DNA of 64,000 nt from Neurospora tetrasperma FGSC 2508 (lineage: Eukaryota; Ascomycota; Sordariomycetes; Sordariales; Sordariaceae). The DNA lies in the NCBI RefSeq assembly GCF_000213175.1, contig NW_009799104.1, positions 2,235,724 to 2,299,723 of the forward strand, read 5' to 3'. Shown here in pieces: positions 10,995 through 20,948 of this stretch (position 1 is the first letter of the stretch; each line of letters starts with the position of its first letter). The notes under the pieces were generated by a model that worked only from the letters and a program-made list of their open reading frames with translations, was not told the DNA's origin and made no database searches. The translations under genes and the position numbers were made by a program.

Positions 10995-12265
10995 TCACTC
11001 AGAATCGTCCTGTTTCACCCCGTTGTTCGCACGGCCTGACCGTAATTGGGTACTCTCACCCATGAGGACGCTTTCATCCATTTGTTCGTCGGGATCAGCA
11101 TTGGAGCTCCTGTCCTCGCTTTCCCTTGCTGCTCGAGCAGCTCGCTTGACCTTGCGCAATGTGAGTTCATCAAGATACAGGTCCTTGATGCGAAGCTCCT
11201 GTGGTGACATGTCAGCTAGAGATTTGTTGCACAAAATAATACGTCTATTCTTACCTTGGTGCACACAGGGCACTGTGCTTTGCCCCCAGTGCCTCTCAAG
11301 TACTCCATTATTGCGGTTTTCTCGAAAACGTGTGGGCATTTGTGGTTGGCGTATGGCTCCTTCAAGGGTCGAAGCGTTAACTTGCAAGTGAGGTCCTGGA
11401 CCTCGCGCTCGATAATGAGGTCCTCATCGCCCGCCGGAGCACCATCCCAAATAGGCCTGCCTTGGTTATCAAACCAAGTGGACGCATCGGGAAGGGGCAC
11501 TTGGTCTTCGGGATGCTGGGCATCATGCCACATCTTTTTGAAAGCGATATACTCGTTGTTGGAAGCGTAACGGTCATAAGCACTCGTGGCACGGTACTGT
11601 CTCGCGTTGGAATCTCTTGCCTTGTGGAGTGCCTCGCGCACGCCGGTCAGAGGGGCCTCGTCCTTAGCTCCGACGGCCTCTGCCTCTTCAGGCTCGGCAT
11701 CGACACCACCCATCTCCTCATCACTATCGCTGCTGACCCGCTGTGCAGCTTTCCGTTTCCGTGAGGGGCGTTCCCGGCGGGATTTTTCGCTCTGTACCTG
11801 GTCTGCCACCGAGCCCAAAACTAACTTCTCGCGCTGAACTTCGGCACGGTAGTCAATAACCTGTCGCAAGGCAGCCTCGATCTCATCAGTCAAATGGGTC
11901 ACATCTCCATGTAGCTTGTTGACGTATTCCTCGAGCTCGGCCTCGTCTTCGCCCTTTTCAGATTCGCCACGGCCACGTCGCTTTTCGATCTTGCCCGTCA
12001 GCTGTGATTTGCGAGCAAACAGGGTATCGTTGATGGCGCCGACGGCCTCTCGCAAGTAGGTAGCGGATTTGGAAAGATGGTCCTCGTACTTGCGCATCTC
12101 CGCGTTGTTGTTGGTGAAGTTGGATAGGGCCTGTCTGCCTGCATCGTTCATTGGATGCGAGGGAGGCTCATAGGGGGGCAGGTCGGACCCATTGTGGGCT
12201 GATGTGGACGCGGAGGCAGTCGGCTGAGGGCGGCGCGAACCCTGAACAAGTCGCCCGGGTGGCAT
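10995..12265 (-). CDS. nse2: E3 SUMO-protein ligase Nse2/Mms21
   Basis: SUMO ligase subunit of the Smc5/6 complex, acting in recombinational repair and chromosome stability in the nucleus. Two exons: 12265-11255 and 11198-10995, with an intron of 56 nt (donor GTAAGA, CTGAC branch-like site, acceptor CACAG), giving 404 residues. Residues about 45-165 are helical and charged, consistent with the coiled-coil arm that binds Smc5. Residues about 170-200 form an acidic and basic low-complexity patch. The SP-RING is at about 293-340: CKLTLRPLKEPYANHKCPHVFEK, then CPVC. It lacks the first cysteine of a full RING, as expected for SP-RING, and keeps the C-H-C-C zinc ligands. Exon 2 adds LRIKDLYLDELTLRKVKRAARA and an acidic tail with a final SUMO-site-like VKQD. 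The intron falls exactly after the SP-RING. Confidence 0.88.
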
Positions 12266-12998
12266 GATGCTGGAATGCGCGGTATTGAGGTGGCTCGGTT
12301 GGGTATAGGTGGCCGCTGGCTAGGTGTCCGTGATAGCTTGCTCTATGCTGGGCGATCCGCTGTCGTGCCGATAGACCCTTCAATCGAATATGATGCTGCG
12401 TAATGTTGGCCGGGGGGGCTTGGCAGTTAGTGCCACTGTGTGTCCCCAGGTGAGCAGTGTACCGGCGTCGGTTGGGCTGCCTTGCAGATAAAGAGCTGGA
12501 CCGTTGAGGCGTAGAAGGCGGGTGGAAGAAAGCAAAACAAGGACCAGAGGGGTTCTTGATTGCCGTAGAGTCTCGGGATATTTAGCGATCAGGGAGTCTA
12601 AAACATGCAATGACTTTGTTGAACAGCCTGTTGAACGACCTGTCGAGCCTGTACCCGTCATGCAATTTGGACTGTGGTTGCTTGTGTAGCCCTACTAGAC
12701 CTACGTCGAACAGAGATCGAACAATGATCGAACACGGCGATCGAGACGTCTCGGCGGCTGGCAACGGTATTCCTTGTCCGGGTCGGTGATTTGGTGATGG
12801 GAATCGTGAATGTCGAATACAAATTGAAACTGAACGGTGTTGAAGTTGGGAGTGGAAAACGCGTGTTGCCCTCGGCGGAACGCGTCTCGACCATTTAGGT
12901 AACGAACTTTCCACTTGGGACGTTTACTTTTCGGTCCAAGTGGAAGCGGGAGTGGAGGCCGATGGAGGAGAGGCAGTGGAGACTGGAAGTGGTTCCGT

Positions 12999-13156
12999 TA
13001 CACCTCTGCATGGATATAACTTGTTAGCGTGGTTTTTGGTGGCGGCAAGGAACCTCAATTTTCCCACAAGAAATGGTCTGTTTGGCCGCTATCTTACCCC
13101 TGCTTCCTGTAGAGTCAACGTACCAAGCTAACAAGTTATATCCATGCAGAGGTGTA
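12999..13156. repeat. Perfect 30-bp inverted repeat with 98-nt spacer
   Basis: The left arm is 12999-13028 (TACACCTCTGCATGG...). The right arm 13127-13156 is its exact reverse complement over 30 bases. A transcript through it would fold into a 30-bp hairpin. Read rightward, the right arm resembles an intron 3' end (CTAAC ... ATGCAG). Confidence 0.9.
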
Positions 13157-13317
13157 CATCGAAAATCGGGACTTGGCGAAGAAGCTCGAGCCACTGCACA
13201 TGTACTTTGATGTAGTCACACTAGAAGACCTGAGAGCCAAGACCGCTAGCGCGGTACAGCGATACATATCTGAGACCTCAGCTCTTACTAACCGTAACGC
13301 TGCTGTACACAAAATAT
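13150..13317 (+). pseudogene. Exon-like open frame, possible gene relic
   Basis: Starting just after an acceptor-like ATGCAG, the frame reads VYIENRDLAKKLEPLH, then MYFDVVTLEDLRAK and SAVQRYISETSALTNR, for about 56 codons. It stops at a donor-like GTAGGT (13318). The amino-acid mix (charged helix, few rare residues) looks like real protein, yet I recognise no family and find no joining exons on either side. It could be an internal exon of a lost gene or chance. Confidence 0.3.
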
Positions 13318-13623
13318 GTAGGTAGGTAATTAACTCGGTCCAGTGAATCAAGTGAACCAGTCATCCAACCGATCCAGCAATAGAGATTCATCTCAACTCG
13401 TACCCGTCATGTTATAGTTTTCTGCTGATTCTGCGAGTATACGAGAAGCATCTGTATTCGTAAGACTCTATTCGCGACGCTGAGGACGGCATAAGCTGTC
13501 TGGAACTGCCCTCGCTGGCCCCAAAATGCACGGCCGAGCCTGTCATGCCCCCGGGTACTTGACCAGCAATTGTAGGGTATTTTTTTACGACCAATCGACA
13601 GCAATGTGTGACATCAGGGACAA

Positions 13624-13635
13624 GGGGGGGGGGGG
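13624..13635. repeat. Oligo-G run
   Basis: Twelve consecutive G in intergenic DNA. Confidence 0.9.
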
Positions 13636-15010
13636 CATCCCGCAACACAGCACAGCTTCAGCCTCAACCTTTTGTTTTTTCAGCGATGACTGGCCGTGAA
13701 AGGCACAATTCTCTTTCTGTCTCTCCTCAAACAAGCCAGACCCTTCTTGATTGAAGTGCCATTCCACATATGCACACATGGCTCGGGCATTACTAGTAGC
13801 CAGCTCAGCTTAGGTACCCTTACACTGCGAAGCCCGAACGGGAAATTGTTGTGAAATGTGAATCCTCGATCCTGGTTGCTGACTTGCTCTTAGTCGCCGA
13901 GTGAGTCGCCTGTCCTACAGATTACAGATTACCGCCCAAGAACCGGGAGGGCGGATCATGACAGGTCTGTTCAGCGGTAGCGAAAGCCCCCTTGGCTGAT
14001 GACCAGGACAAGACGCAGGCGGCGAGATGAGGATGAGCCCTCTTCATGATGAGGACACACCAACCAACCGCCATTCCTTATTCCTTCCAGGCCGCTGGCG
14101 TCTCTGTCGGAAAAAGGGATATGAGTGTGTGAACAAGGTGGATATTGGCCGTCGAAGCCCATGGGAACTTCCCGCTCTTGGCGCCTTTGCGTTTTCGTCA
14201 ACGTTGGACGATTTATCCCCATCACCCTCATTCGCCTGGCCGGCGATGCAGTGGCATCAAACACAAGCCGTCTTTAACATCGGAGTATACTACACACACA
14301 CGCACTCTCAGCAGTGGGTTTTTGGAAGATCCAATGCTGACTTAACACAGGCAACCTCTTCACGAAGACCCGGCTTGCCGTTTATTATTCGGTGTAACCA
14401 AGCGCTGGGACTGTGCACCGTGTCACATCGAGATTTCAAACTGCTCTGCGGTCGTGCAGTCACCGGTCATCATGGAACTAATTGGAAACCAAGCGGCCGG
14501 TTGAGCAAAGTCTTGCCCTGAAAAGTTGGCACATCAGAGCCATCCCGTTTGCGGTTGCAGACGGATGAAAAACGAGCGGAATGCACGGGAACAGGGCAAG
14601 GTGACCATGACATGGGCGAAAGGTAGCCGGGGACAGACGCAACCCGCGCACATCCCGAAAGGGGAAGTTGCGATAATCTCGTGTTGTGACTTCTCCCTCT
14701 TCCCTCAATGATGTGCCGACGCCAACGCCATCACTTATTCACGCCAGCACTGTGGTTCGAGCTTACCTGCTTCCTGGCGTCCTATGGCCTCCCGTGTCCT
14801 GCTGGTGATCATCCCAATCTGTCAAGTCTCATTTCCCCTCATTCCTATCACGATGAGGAGTCTGAGACTTTCTGGGAAAAGAGGGGGCGTCGATAGTTTG
14901 GTCCGTTTTGTCGACGGTATTCATGTGATGTCCTTACACTTGCATGAGACCAGGCCGCCCTGTTGTTGTTCATGGTTCTCTCCCAGTCCCAAGGGAGCCA
15001 GGCTGGGGCG

Positions 15011-15024
15011 CCCCCCCCCCCCCC
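15011..15024. repeat. Oligo-C run
   Basis: Fourteen consecutive C in intergenic DNA. Confidence 0.9.
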
Positions 15025-15478
15025 TCCTTCTTTGTCCTTCCACAACTTCATGACCCCCCATGCGCCTCTGCCTAAAGGTCTACCACCTACCGGACCCTCT
15101 GCTCATCAAGACCCCCAAGATGCCCCGCCCGCTTTATCGCCATACAGTAAATTGACTGTACATATACCCGATGAGAACCTGGTTGCTGTTGGATCCAAAC
15201 TCGGGCTGTCAAACATACAAGCGAGAAGCGTGGGTCACCTCACGGCCGGTTGGCGCAAAGGGACGAGGTAGGTTTGTAGTGTAGCAAGGGGGTTCGGCCT
15301 TGACGCCTACAAGGGAGCAGATGGAATGAGAACACCATAACAACCGAGCCCAGAACCAAGGCATCACCACATGTCTTTAGCGCAACGGTATCAGCAAGCT
15401 CTCCGAACACACATGAAAATGGGTTCCGTTATTGTGGTCCTGGTGAAAGGGGTGGTGTTGAGTACTTGAGGTACATAT

Positions 15479-15509
15479 CTACCTACCTACCTACCTACCT
15501 ACCTACCTA
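15479..15509. repeat. CTAC tetranucleotide repeat
   Basis: About seven and a half tandem CTAC units. Shorter CTAC/GTAG runs recur elsewhere in the window (38764, 42613). Confidence 0.9.
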
Positions 15510-15763
15510 ATGTTGGTGGTCAAGGTGTCAAGTGTCGTATGTCCGGTGGTGGTGGTGGTGCGCGCATTTGACAGCCGGTGACGGGACAACTTGAAAGGAA
15601 CCGAAACCGAAGAGACAACTTGACAGATGGAAGTGACTAACTCCCTAGAGCACTAGGGTTGACGTTGCAGTAAAAACGTGCCGGTTTTCTTCCCTATCTG
15701 CACTGTCCGCTGGCTGGTTGGTGCGGTTTCAATTGTTCGTGCTGGCGCGTGGGTCCCGTTCTT

Positions 15764-15846
15764 GGTTCGATCCACGGCGCTGGTGCGATCGCTGCGGATC
15801 TGGGTCCCTCGATGGTTTAGCAGCTGCGATCGGTCAGCATCGCTGT
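15764..15846. promoter_or_regulatory. Candidate distal light-response element cluster of vvd
   Basis: Four GATC cores in about 80 nt: TTCGATCC, GCGATCGC, CGGATC and GCGATCGG. It lies about 1.9 kb before the vvd start. White Collar Complex sites in Neurospora are built from imperfect GATC/GATCGA repeats. That this cluster is such a site is an inference from sequence and position. Confidence 0.4.
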
Positions 15847-16813
15847 CCCCATTCTACACTGCCATCCAAAATCAGAAAGTGTCCCCCAAGTTCGCTGGTG
15901 GGTTCCATTGGTCTTGGCGGCATCCAGATTTGCCCGGCTGCATTCTCACGCCGTCTGCTCCTTCTTCTCCTATTTGTCTCCGTGCTGTCCGCGAATCGGT
16001 ACGTTTTTCAACATTTTGGCCTCTTGGCCATGACCCTCTTTGGTTTCTGGATCGAACTTTGTTCGGTTATGTATTACCTAGGTACCTACGTCTATGACTC
16101 CATCGGTCTCTCTTTCCTCCCTTCGGACTTTTGCATATCCACAATTGGCAACTCTCACCGATCTCTCGTCAACCTCCTCTCGTACTTTGTTAACGCTTAT
16201 ACTATCTTTCTCTTCTCTGTTAGCATTCATTTGAAGACACTATCCTGATAAGCGAAAACCCCAAGACGCCGTCGATCTGAACAATAAAAGTCACCACGGT
16301 ATTCTTCACCAAAAGTGTGAAGCAAACATGGCATCATCAGCCCATTGAGAGACTACTATGTAAGCAAGATCAAGACTCTTCTTCCATGACTTTTGGTGCC
16401 ATTGGTCTTGGGTTGGGGGTGTAATGGTCAAATAAACGGGAAGGGGGTGGTCAGCCCTGAGCGTCGATGAAGAGCGTGATGATAAAAACTCCATACGGTG
16501 CAAGTTGTCGATAAAGACGGGGCACATGATGGGGATTCTTGGATGCCAGGGTCTTCCACCTAGTCTAGGGTGTCAAAGGAAATGCGGTCCCATTACTGGA
16601 TCCATCCGAACCGCTCGAACGTCGGGCCACTCCCGTTGTGTCCTCTGAGTTTCCCGATCTCAAGAGCTTCCCGATGCAGGCTGTGATCACAGATCCTGGC
16701 CTCGGCGCTGAGACGGGATGATGGATACTGCTGTACACTACATAGTGAAGATACGGGACAGCAGAGCAAGCGGCACCCGGACAATGGGACAGCAGCAAGC
16801 AGTCACCCTTCAA

Positions 16814-16814
<1 letters not shown>

Positions 16815-16849
<35 letters not shown>
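16815..16849. repeat. Oligo-A run of 35
   Basis: An uninterrupted run of 35 A in the vvd upstream region. I see no SINE or retrogene body before it. Confidence 0.9.
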
Positions 16850-16850
<1 letters not shown>

Positions 16851-17344
16851 GAAACGGCCATGTCGCCGGCATACCACCCACAGCCTGGCTCCCGCGTCTT
16901 GTCAATGGCTCACACAAAGAGCTCCCATCTCTTGTCCGAGCCGTGGTCTCTTTGTGTACCCTCAGGCCACCCTTGCTACCTACGTACATGGAACGTGTAA
17001 AGGCGTCGTGTACCGTTCGATTGGATCGGCGTCTTGTCTCTGGCAACTGTCTCTCTTTTTTTCTGTACACTATGTCCCTGGCCCCCCTTGGCCTGCCCTG
17101 CCTGGCTCTTGAGCTATGGTGTCTCTCCATACAGGACCCTGGGCATCCCAAACACCCCCGGCTCCCACTTCAAATGACCAGCAGGATACCGGTTGTTGAC
17201 CAGGTCTACCGGATCCCCAATACAGACTTTGTCTGGAACCTTTGCGTCTTGGTTTTGTTTATCGCACCCAAGATTACTGTTTCCACATTTCGGTCCTCAC
17301 ATCTGCACTGATACGGCCTCGTTCCGCAGCCAAATCCTGCTCCA

Positions 17345-17373
17345 GATCCCCTACACTACATCTCGATCGACGG
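17345..17373. promoter_or_regulatory. Candidate proximal light-response element of vvd
   Basis: AGATCCC followed 18 nt later by TCGATCGACGG, about 370-400 nt before the vvd start codon. The paired GATC cores resemble White Collar Complex elements. There is no functional evidence here. Confidence 0.35.
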
Positions 17374-17741
17374 CATTCCGGCGCTCAATCCCAACCAGAC
17401 CTTTGCGTCTTAGGGCTTTATTAAATACCCTCTTCTTCCTTCAACCTCACAGCCTTTCTTCCTCTGCCTTACTTTTTGCCACCGTGTATGCCTTCAACCT
17501 TAATATCATTACACTCAACAAGCTCCATCTCATCCTCGACTCTATTGGTCTATGCGGTAACCTATTCCACTTACACCACCAATTCCCTTGTCCCAAATAG
17601 GTCGGCCTAGAACATCGTCATCAACCTGTTAGCCTTTGCCAGCTAGGGGGCTAGCGCCTGTGCGATTACTCGAAAGCCTCTTCAGCCGGCTAAAGAAACC
17701 ATCATAATACCCTACCAACACACTGTCTCATAGCCAGCACC

Positions 17742-18433
17742 ATGAGCCATACCGTGAACTCGAGCACCATGAACCCATGGGAGGTTGAGGCGTATCAGGT
17801 AAACGGCACTCCTTTCTTCTGCTTGGTAATGGCGATGCCCCTGCTAACAAAAACCCCCAGCAATACCACTATGACCCTCGAACCGCGCCCACTGCCAACC
17901 CTCTCTTCTTCCATACGCTCTACGCTCCCGGCGGTTATGACATTATGGGCTATCTGGTTAGTCACCACCGAAGCCCTGTTCGTTGTTATCATGTGGAGGT
18001 TAAAGCGGCTAACAAACTGTAACAGATTCAGATTATGAACAGGCCAAACCCCCAGGTAGAACTGGGACCTGTTGACACGTCATGCGCTTTGATCCTGTGC
18101 GACCTGAAGCAAAAAGACACGCCAATTGTGTACGCCTCGGAAGCTTTTCTCTATATGACAGGATACAGCAATGCGGAGGTCTTGGGGAGAAACTGCCGTT
18201 TTCTTCAGTCACCCGACGGAATGGTCAAGCCGAAATCGACAAGGAAGTACGTCGACTCCAACACGATCAATACGATGAGGAAAGCGATTGATAGGAACGC
18301 CGAGGTGCAGGTTGAGGTGGTCAACTTTAAGAAGAACGGTCAACGGTTCGTCAACTTCTTGACGATGATCCCGGTGCGAGATGAGACAGGGGAATACCGG
18401 TACAGCATGGGTTTCCAGTGCGAAACGGAATGA
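17742..18433 (+). CDS. vvd: VIVID, LOV-domain blue-light photoreceptor
   Basis: Flavin-binding photoreceptor that dampens the White Collar Complex, so cells adapt to light and the clock resists moonlight-like signals. Exons 17742-17798, 17861-17956 and 18026-18433 join to 186 residues. Introns of 62 and 69 nt have donors GTAAAC and GTTAGT and acceptors CCCCAG and AACAG. Residues 1-36 are the N-terminal latch region (MSHTVNSSTMNPWEVEAYQ). The PAS/LOV core follows with GRNCRFLQ holding Cys108, the residue that forms the photo-adduct with FAD. Cys71 lies at the hinge linked to dimer formation, and Gln182 is near the end (MGFQCETE). As far as I remember the sequence, this equals N. crassa VVD (NCU03967, linkage group VI). 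Light induction through upstream GATC elements is known for the gene. The 3' flank is purine-rich. Confidence 0.98.
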
Positions 18434-19943
18434 AAGCGGCGAGTTAAGAATGGAGAGGAGAAAAGAAAAGGGGGGAGAGCGAAAGAGAAGTGGGATGAGA
18501 GGCAACAGTCACAGCACCTCCACGGCGCAATCACAACAACTACAACCACAACAAGACCAACATCAACATCAACATCAACAAACAAGGGGAGGGAGTTAGA
18601 CACGATGTCATCTGGCATACGTCGCGGCGTTTGAGGGTTTTACTTTTTTGTTTGCTGTCATTCCGGGATTTCTCATGTTTGGCTAGGGGCTTCACATCAA
18701 CATCATTGCGAAAGGCGTCTTATTCTGCGATCGGGCATGGCGATGAGATTGGTCTTTATTCTTCATCTTTATATTCCCACATATACATATCATAACAGTC
18801 ATCCGCTTTCTCACTTCCGTCGTTTCTCAAAAAATTGTTTGGTTCTTCTTTTACCGCATCACCTATTATTACATTATCATCTGTCAAGATGACAGAGCGG
18901 CATTCTGGCCCTGCTTTAGATCTTCATCTTCAGGTTGCTTTGGATAAGGCAAATCGCAAGAGAAGTGGATCTTTCGATGAGGCGCTTTTCCATCGGCTTT
19001 TACGTTATGATGCGGGAAGCAAGCAGGCAGGCTTGTTGGGTAGGGAATAGACTGGCAGAAGCGGTAGGAGAGAGTTATCAGTCTCGCAAATCAAGGAAGG
19101 GGTCGAGGATACAGGAGAGAGAACGCGATGACTATCGTTGCTACCGCGAGGCCAAAAGGTTTTGGATTGGAACAGTTATTCGAGTGGGCCACTGCAATGA
19201 ATTCACATATCATTCCGCCAAATATGGAAACGGAATTCTGCAAACACCGAAACATCAACAGAACGAATCCTTTCTACTCCCATCAATGGCCAAGCCAGCG
19301 CTTAAACTATATTACTGTGCCATTGTCACACGCCACAGAGAGCGTTCATCAAAGGGCTGATCAATGATTTAAAGACGCAAACCGTTTGACATTCAACTTT
19401 CCTTGGACCGTCCATCATTCCGTTGTCAAACCGTCGAGGTCGTCACGCCGGGACAGTACTAGTTCTACCGTATCCCACGCACATAACCCCAACCCCGATC
19501 CTTGATCAGCACTTGAGTTACATGGACTTCAACCGAGCCAACCATTCAGAAAAAAGGCAACCACCACCCAGGCCAGGGGCAGCGATCAGCCTCTCTCCGT
19601 CCCTGCTCTTTCCAATCCCATCTCGCGGATGCAAAACCGACACTGACCGTCAACCGCCCAACCGCCCACGCCCGCAGCTCCCCCATAATACTGACGTCAC
19701 CACACACACCTCTCTTCACTTTTTGCGCATCTCGCATTTCGCATCTCGCAAAAGAAATCGACAAGTGCAGCGGGTTCAAATCAATGCTGCTTGCTGCACA
19801 CCATCACTGCCGCCCAGGCGGACAGACGGATCCCCCTAACAGCTGCATCCCTCAGTGAAAAGCGCGCACTAGGTACACGCATTGCAAGAACTGCAAGAAC
19901 TGCAAGTCCCGTGGGAAAACAGAAGGAGGAGAAAAAAAAAAAG

Positions 19944-19976
<33 letters not shown>

Positions 19977-20144
19977 AAAAAAAAAAAAAAAGACGAAGAA
20001 GAAGCAGTAGAAAATGAAAAGAAATCTGGGGACAAAACTACGCCGAAACCCGCACGCCACACCACGATCATACCAGGAAGGAAGAATCTACTAAAGGAGC
20101 TTATAGAAATAAGTTTTCAAAGAAACTTGATATCAAATAATCAA
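18434..20144. other. Intergenic, vvd to tRNA-Arg
   Basis: 1.7 kb without a supportable gene. The first 170 nt are strongly purine-rich, then CAA/CAT repeats follow (18530-18590), probably the vvd 3' untranslated region. At 19920-20010 a nearly pure A/G tract lies on the plus strand. Short GCAAGAACT repeats sit at 19882-19905. Confidence 0.45.
19925..20010. repeat. A-rich purine tract upstream of the tRNA
   Basis: About 85 nt of A with scattered G on the plus strand. It ends about 135 nt before the tRNA gene. Confidence 0.85.
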
Positions 20145-20216
20145 GGTCCGCTGGCTCAATGGCAGAGCGTCTGACTACGAATCAGGAGGTTCCAGGTTCG
20201 ACCCCTGGGTGGATCG
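20145..20216 (+). tRNA. tRNA-Arg (anticodon ACG)
   Basis: A 72-nt cloverleaf that I folded by hand. Acceptor stem GGTCCGC pairs with GTGGATC (with G-T wobbles) and the discriminator is G. D stem GCTC pairs with GAGC. Anticodon stem TCTGA pairs with TCAGG around loop CTACGAA (anticodon ACG, decoding CGU and, as inosine, CGC/CGA). The variable loop has 5 nt, and T stem CCAGG pairs with CCTGG around TTCGACC. No intron, and CCA is not encoded. A run of T at about 20242 can end Pol III transcription. Confidence 0.95.
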
Positions 20217-20948
20217 GTTACATGCGTTAGGTGTTCAACTTGATTTTTTCTTTTATTTTTCCCCCTTTTTTTTTCCATGCCTCCAAAAGGGTCAGAGCTG
20301 CAACATGTCCAGGATATAATTATATCAAATGAATTTATTCTTCTGTGTTCAGATTTACAATTGCAGTCTTCAAATTGTCTTCGCAACTCTCATACCCATT
20401 CACTTTGGCGAATTCGGTCACAGGTTGGTGGTTACGCTCAAAGATGATGATGACCATGAGCTGTTCAATCGACTTGTAATTGATGTCACTTTCTGCGGCA
20501 GTATAAGAAGGGGGTCAAATATCGCTTGTTCTCTTTTTTTTCTTCTCCCTGCTACGACTGAGGACCTCTCTGCCTAACCAAAGAACAGCAAAATAGTCCG
20601 TACAAGATAGGGATGCCTCGAAAGAAAAATTACGCTGAGGCTGGGTGGTTCATAATATGTAAGTGCGGCGAACCAGTGATATAAGATATGGAAGCATCTG
20701 GTTGGGGAGAGGGTATCATGAATCAATTCAACGCGCTATGTATGTGTTCATAGAACACCACCAACCGACCAGCCAGCCCACATGCCACCAGCAACCCAAA
20801 ACAAAACAAAACCCAGAGACAAAATAAAAGGACCGGAGAAGAATTGAGCAGGCACGGTTCATGACTGTGACCAATTCAAGGAAACCACGTCGCGCCACGT
20901 CCCATGCAACCAAGTCACACACCATTAAACGGCTCGATGCACTACCAT
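20217..20948. other. Intergenic, tRNA-Arg to gem1 3' end
   Basis: 732 nt with T-rich runs (20240-20275, Pol III terminator region) and the probable 3' untranslated region of gem1. A GATGATGATGACC stretch at about 20444 recalls a box C snoRNA motif, but no convincing partner box is seen. Confidence 0.4.

Larger units (their letters stand above)
12266..17741. promoter_or_regulatory. 5.5 kb upstream region of vvd and nse2
   Basis: No supportable complete protein gene. It holds the nse2 promoter, an inverted repeat with an exon-like relic (12999-13317), runs of G (13624-13635), C (15011-15024) and A (16815-16849), a CTAC tetranucleotide repeat (15479-15509), and GATC-rich candidate light-response elements at 15764-15846 and 17345-17373. 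The last 400 nt before vvd are pyrimidine- and C-rich and probably include the vvd leader. Open frames at 15678-16248 are hydrophobic but match nothing known to me. Confidence 0.5.

Noticed and set aside
15761-15775. GGTTCGATCC resembling a tRNA T-arm upstream of vvd
   Set aside because: No matching stems, A-box or terminator. Better explained as part of the GATC cluster.
15678-16248. Overlapping plus-strand frames with hydrophobic stretches before vvd
   Set aside because: Two different frames look equally open, which fits T-rich sequence. Neither resembles a known membrane protein.
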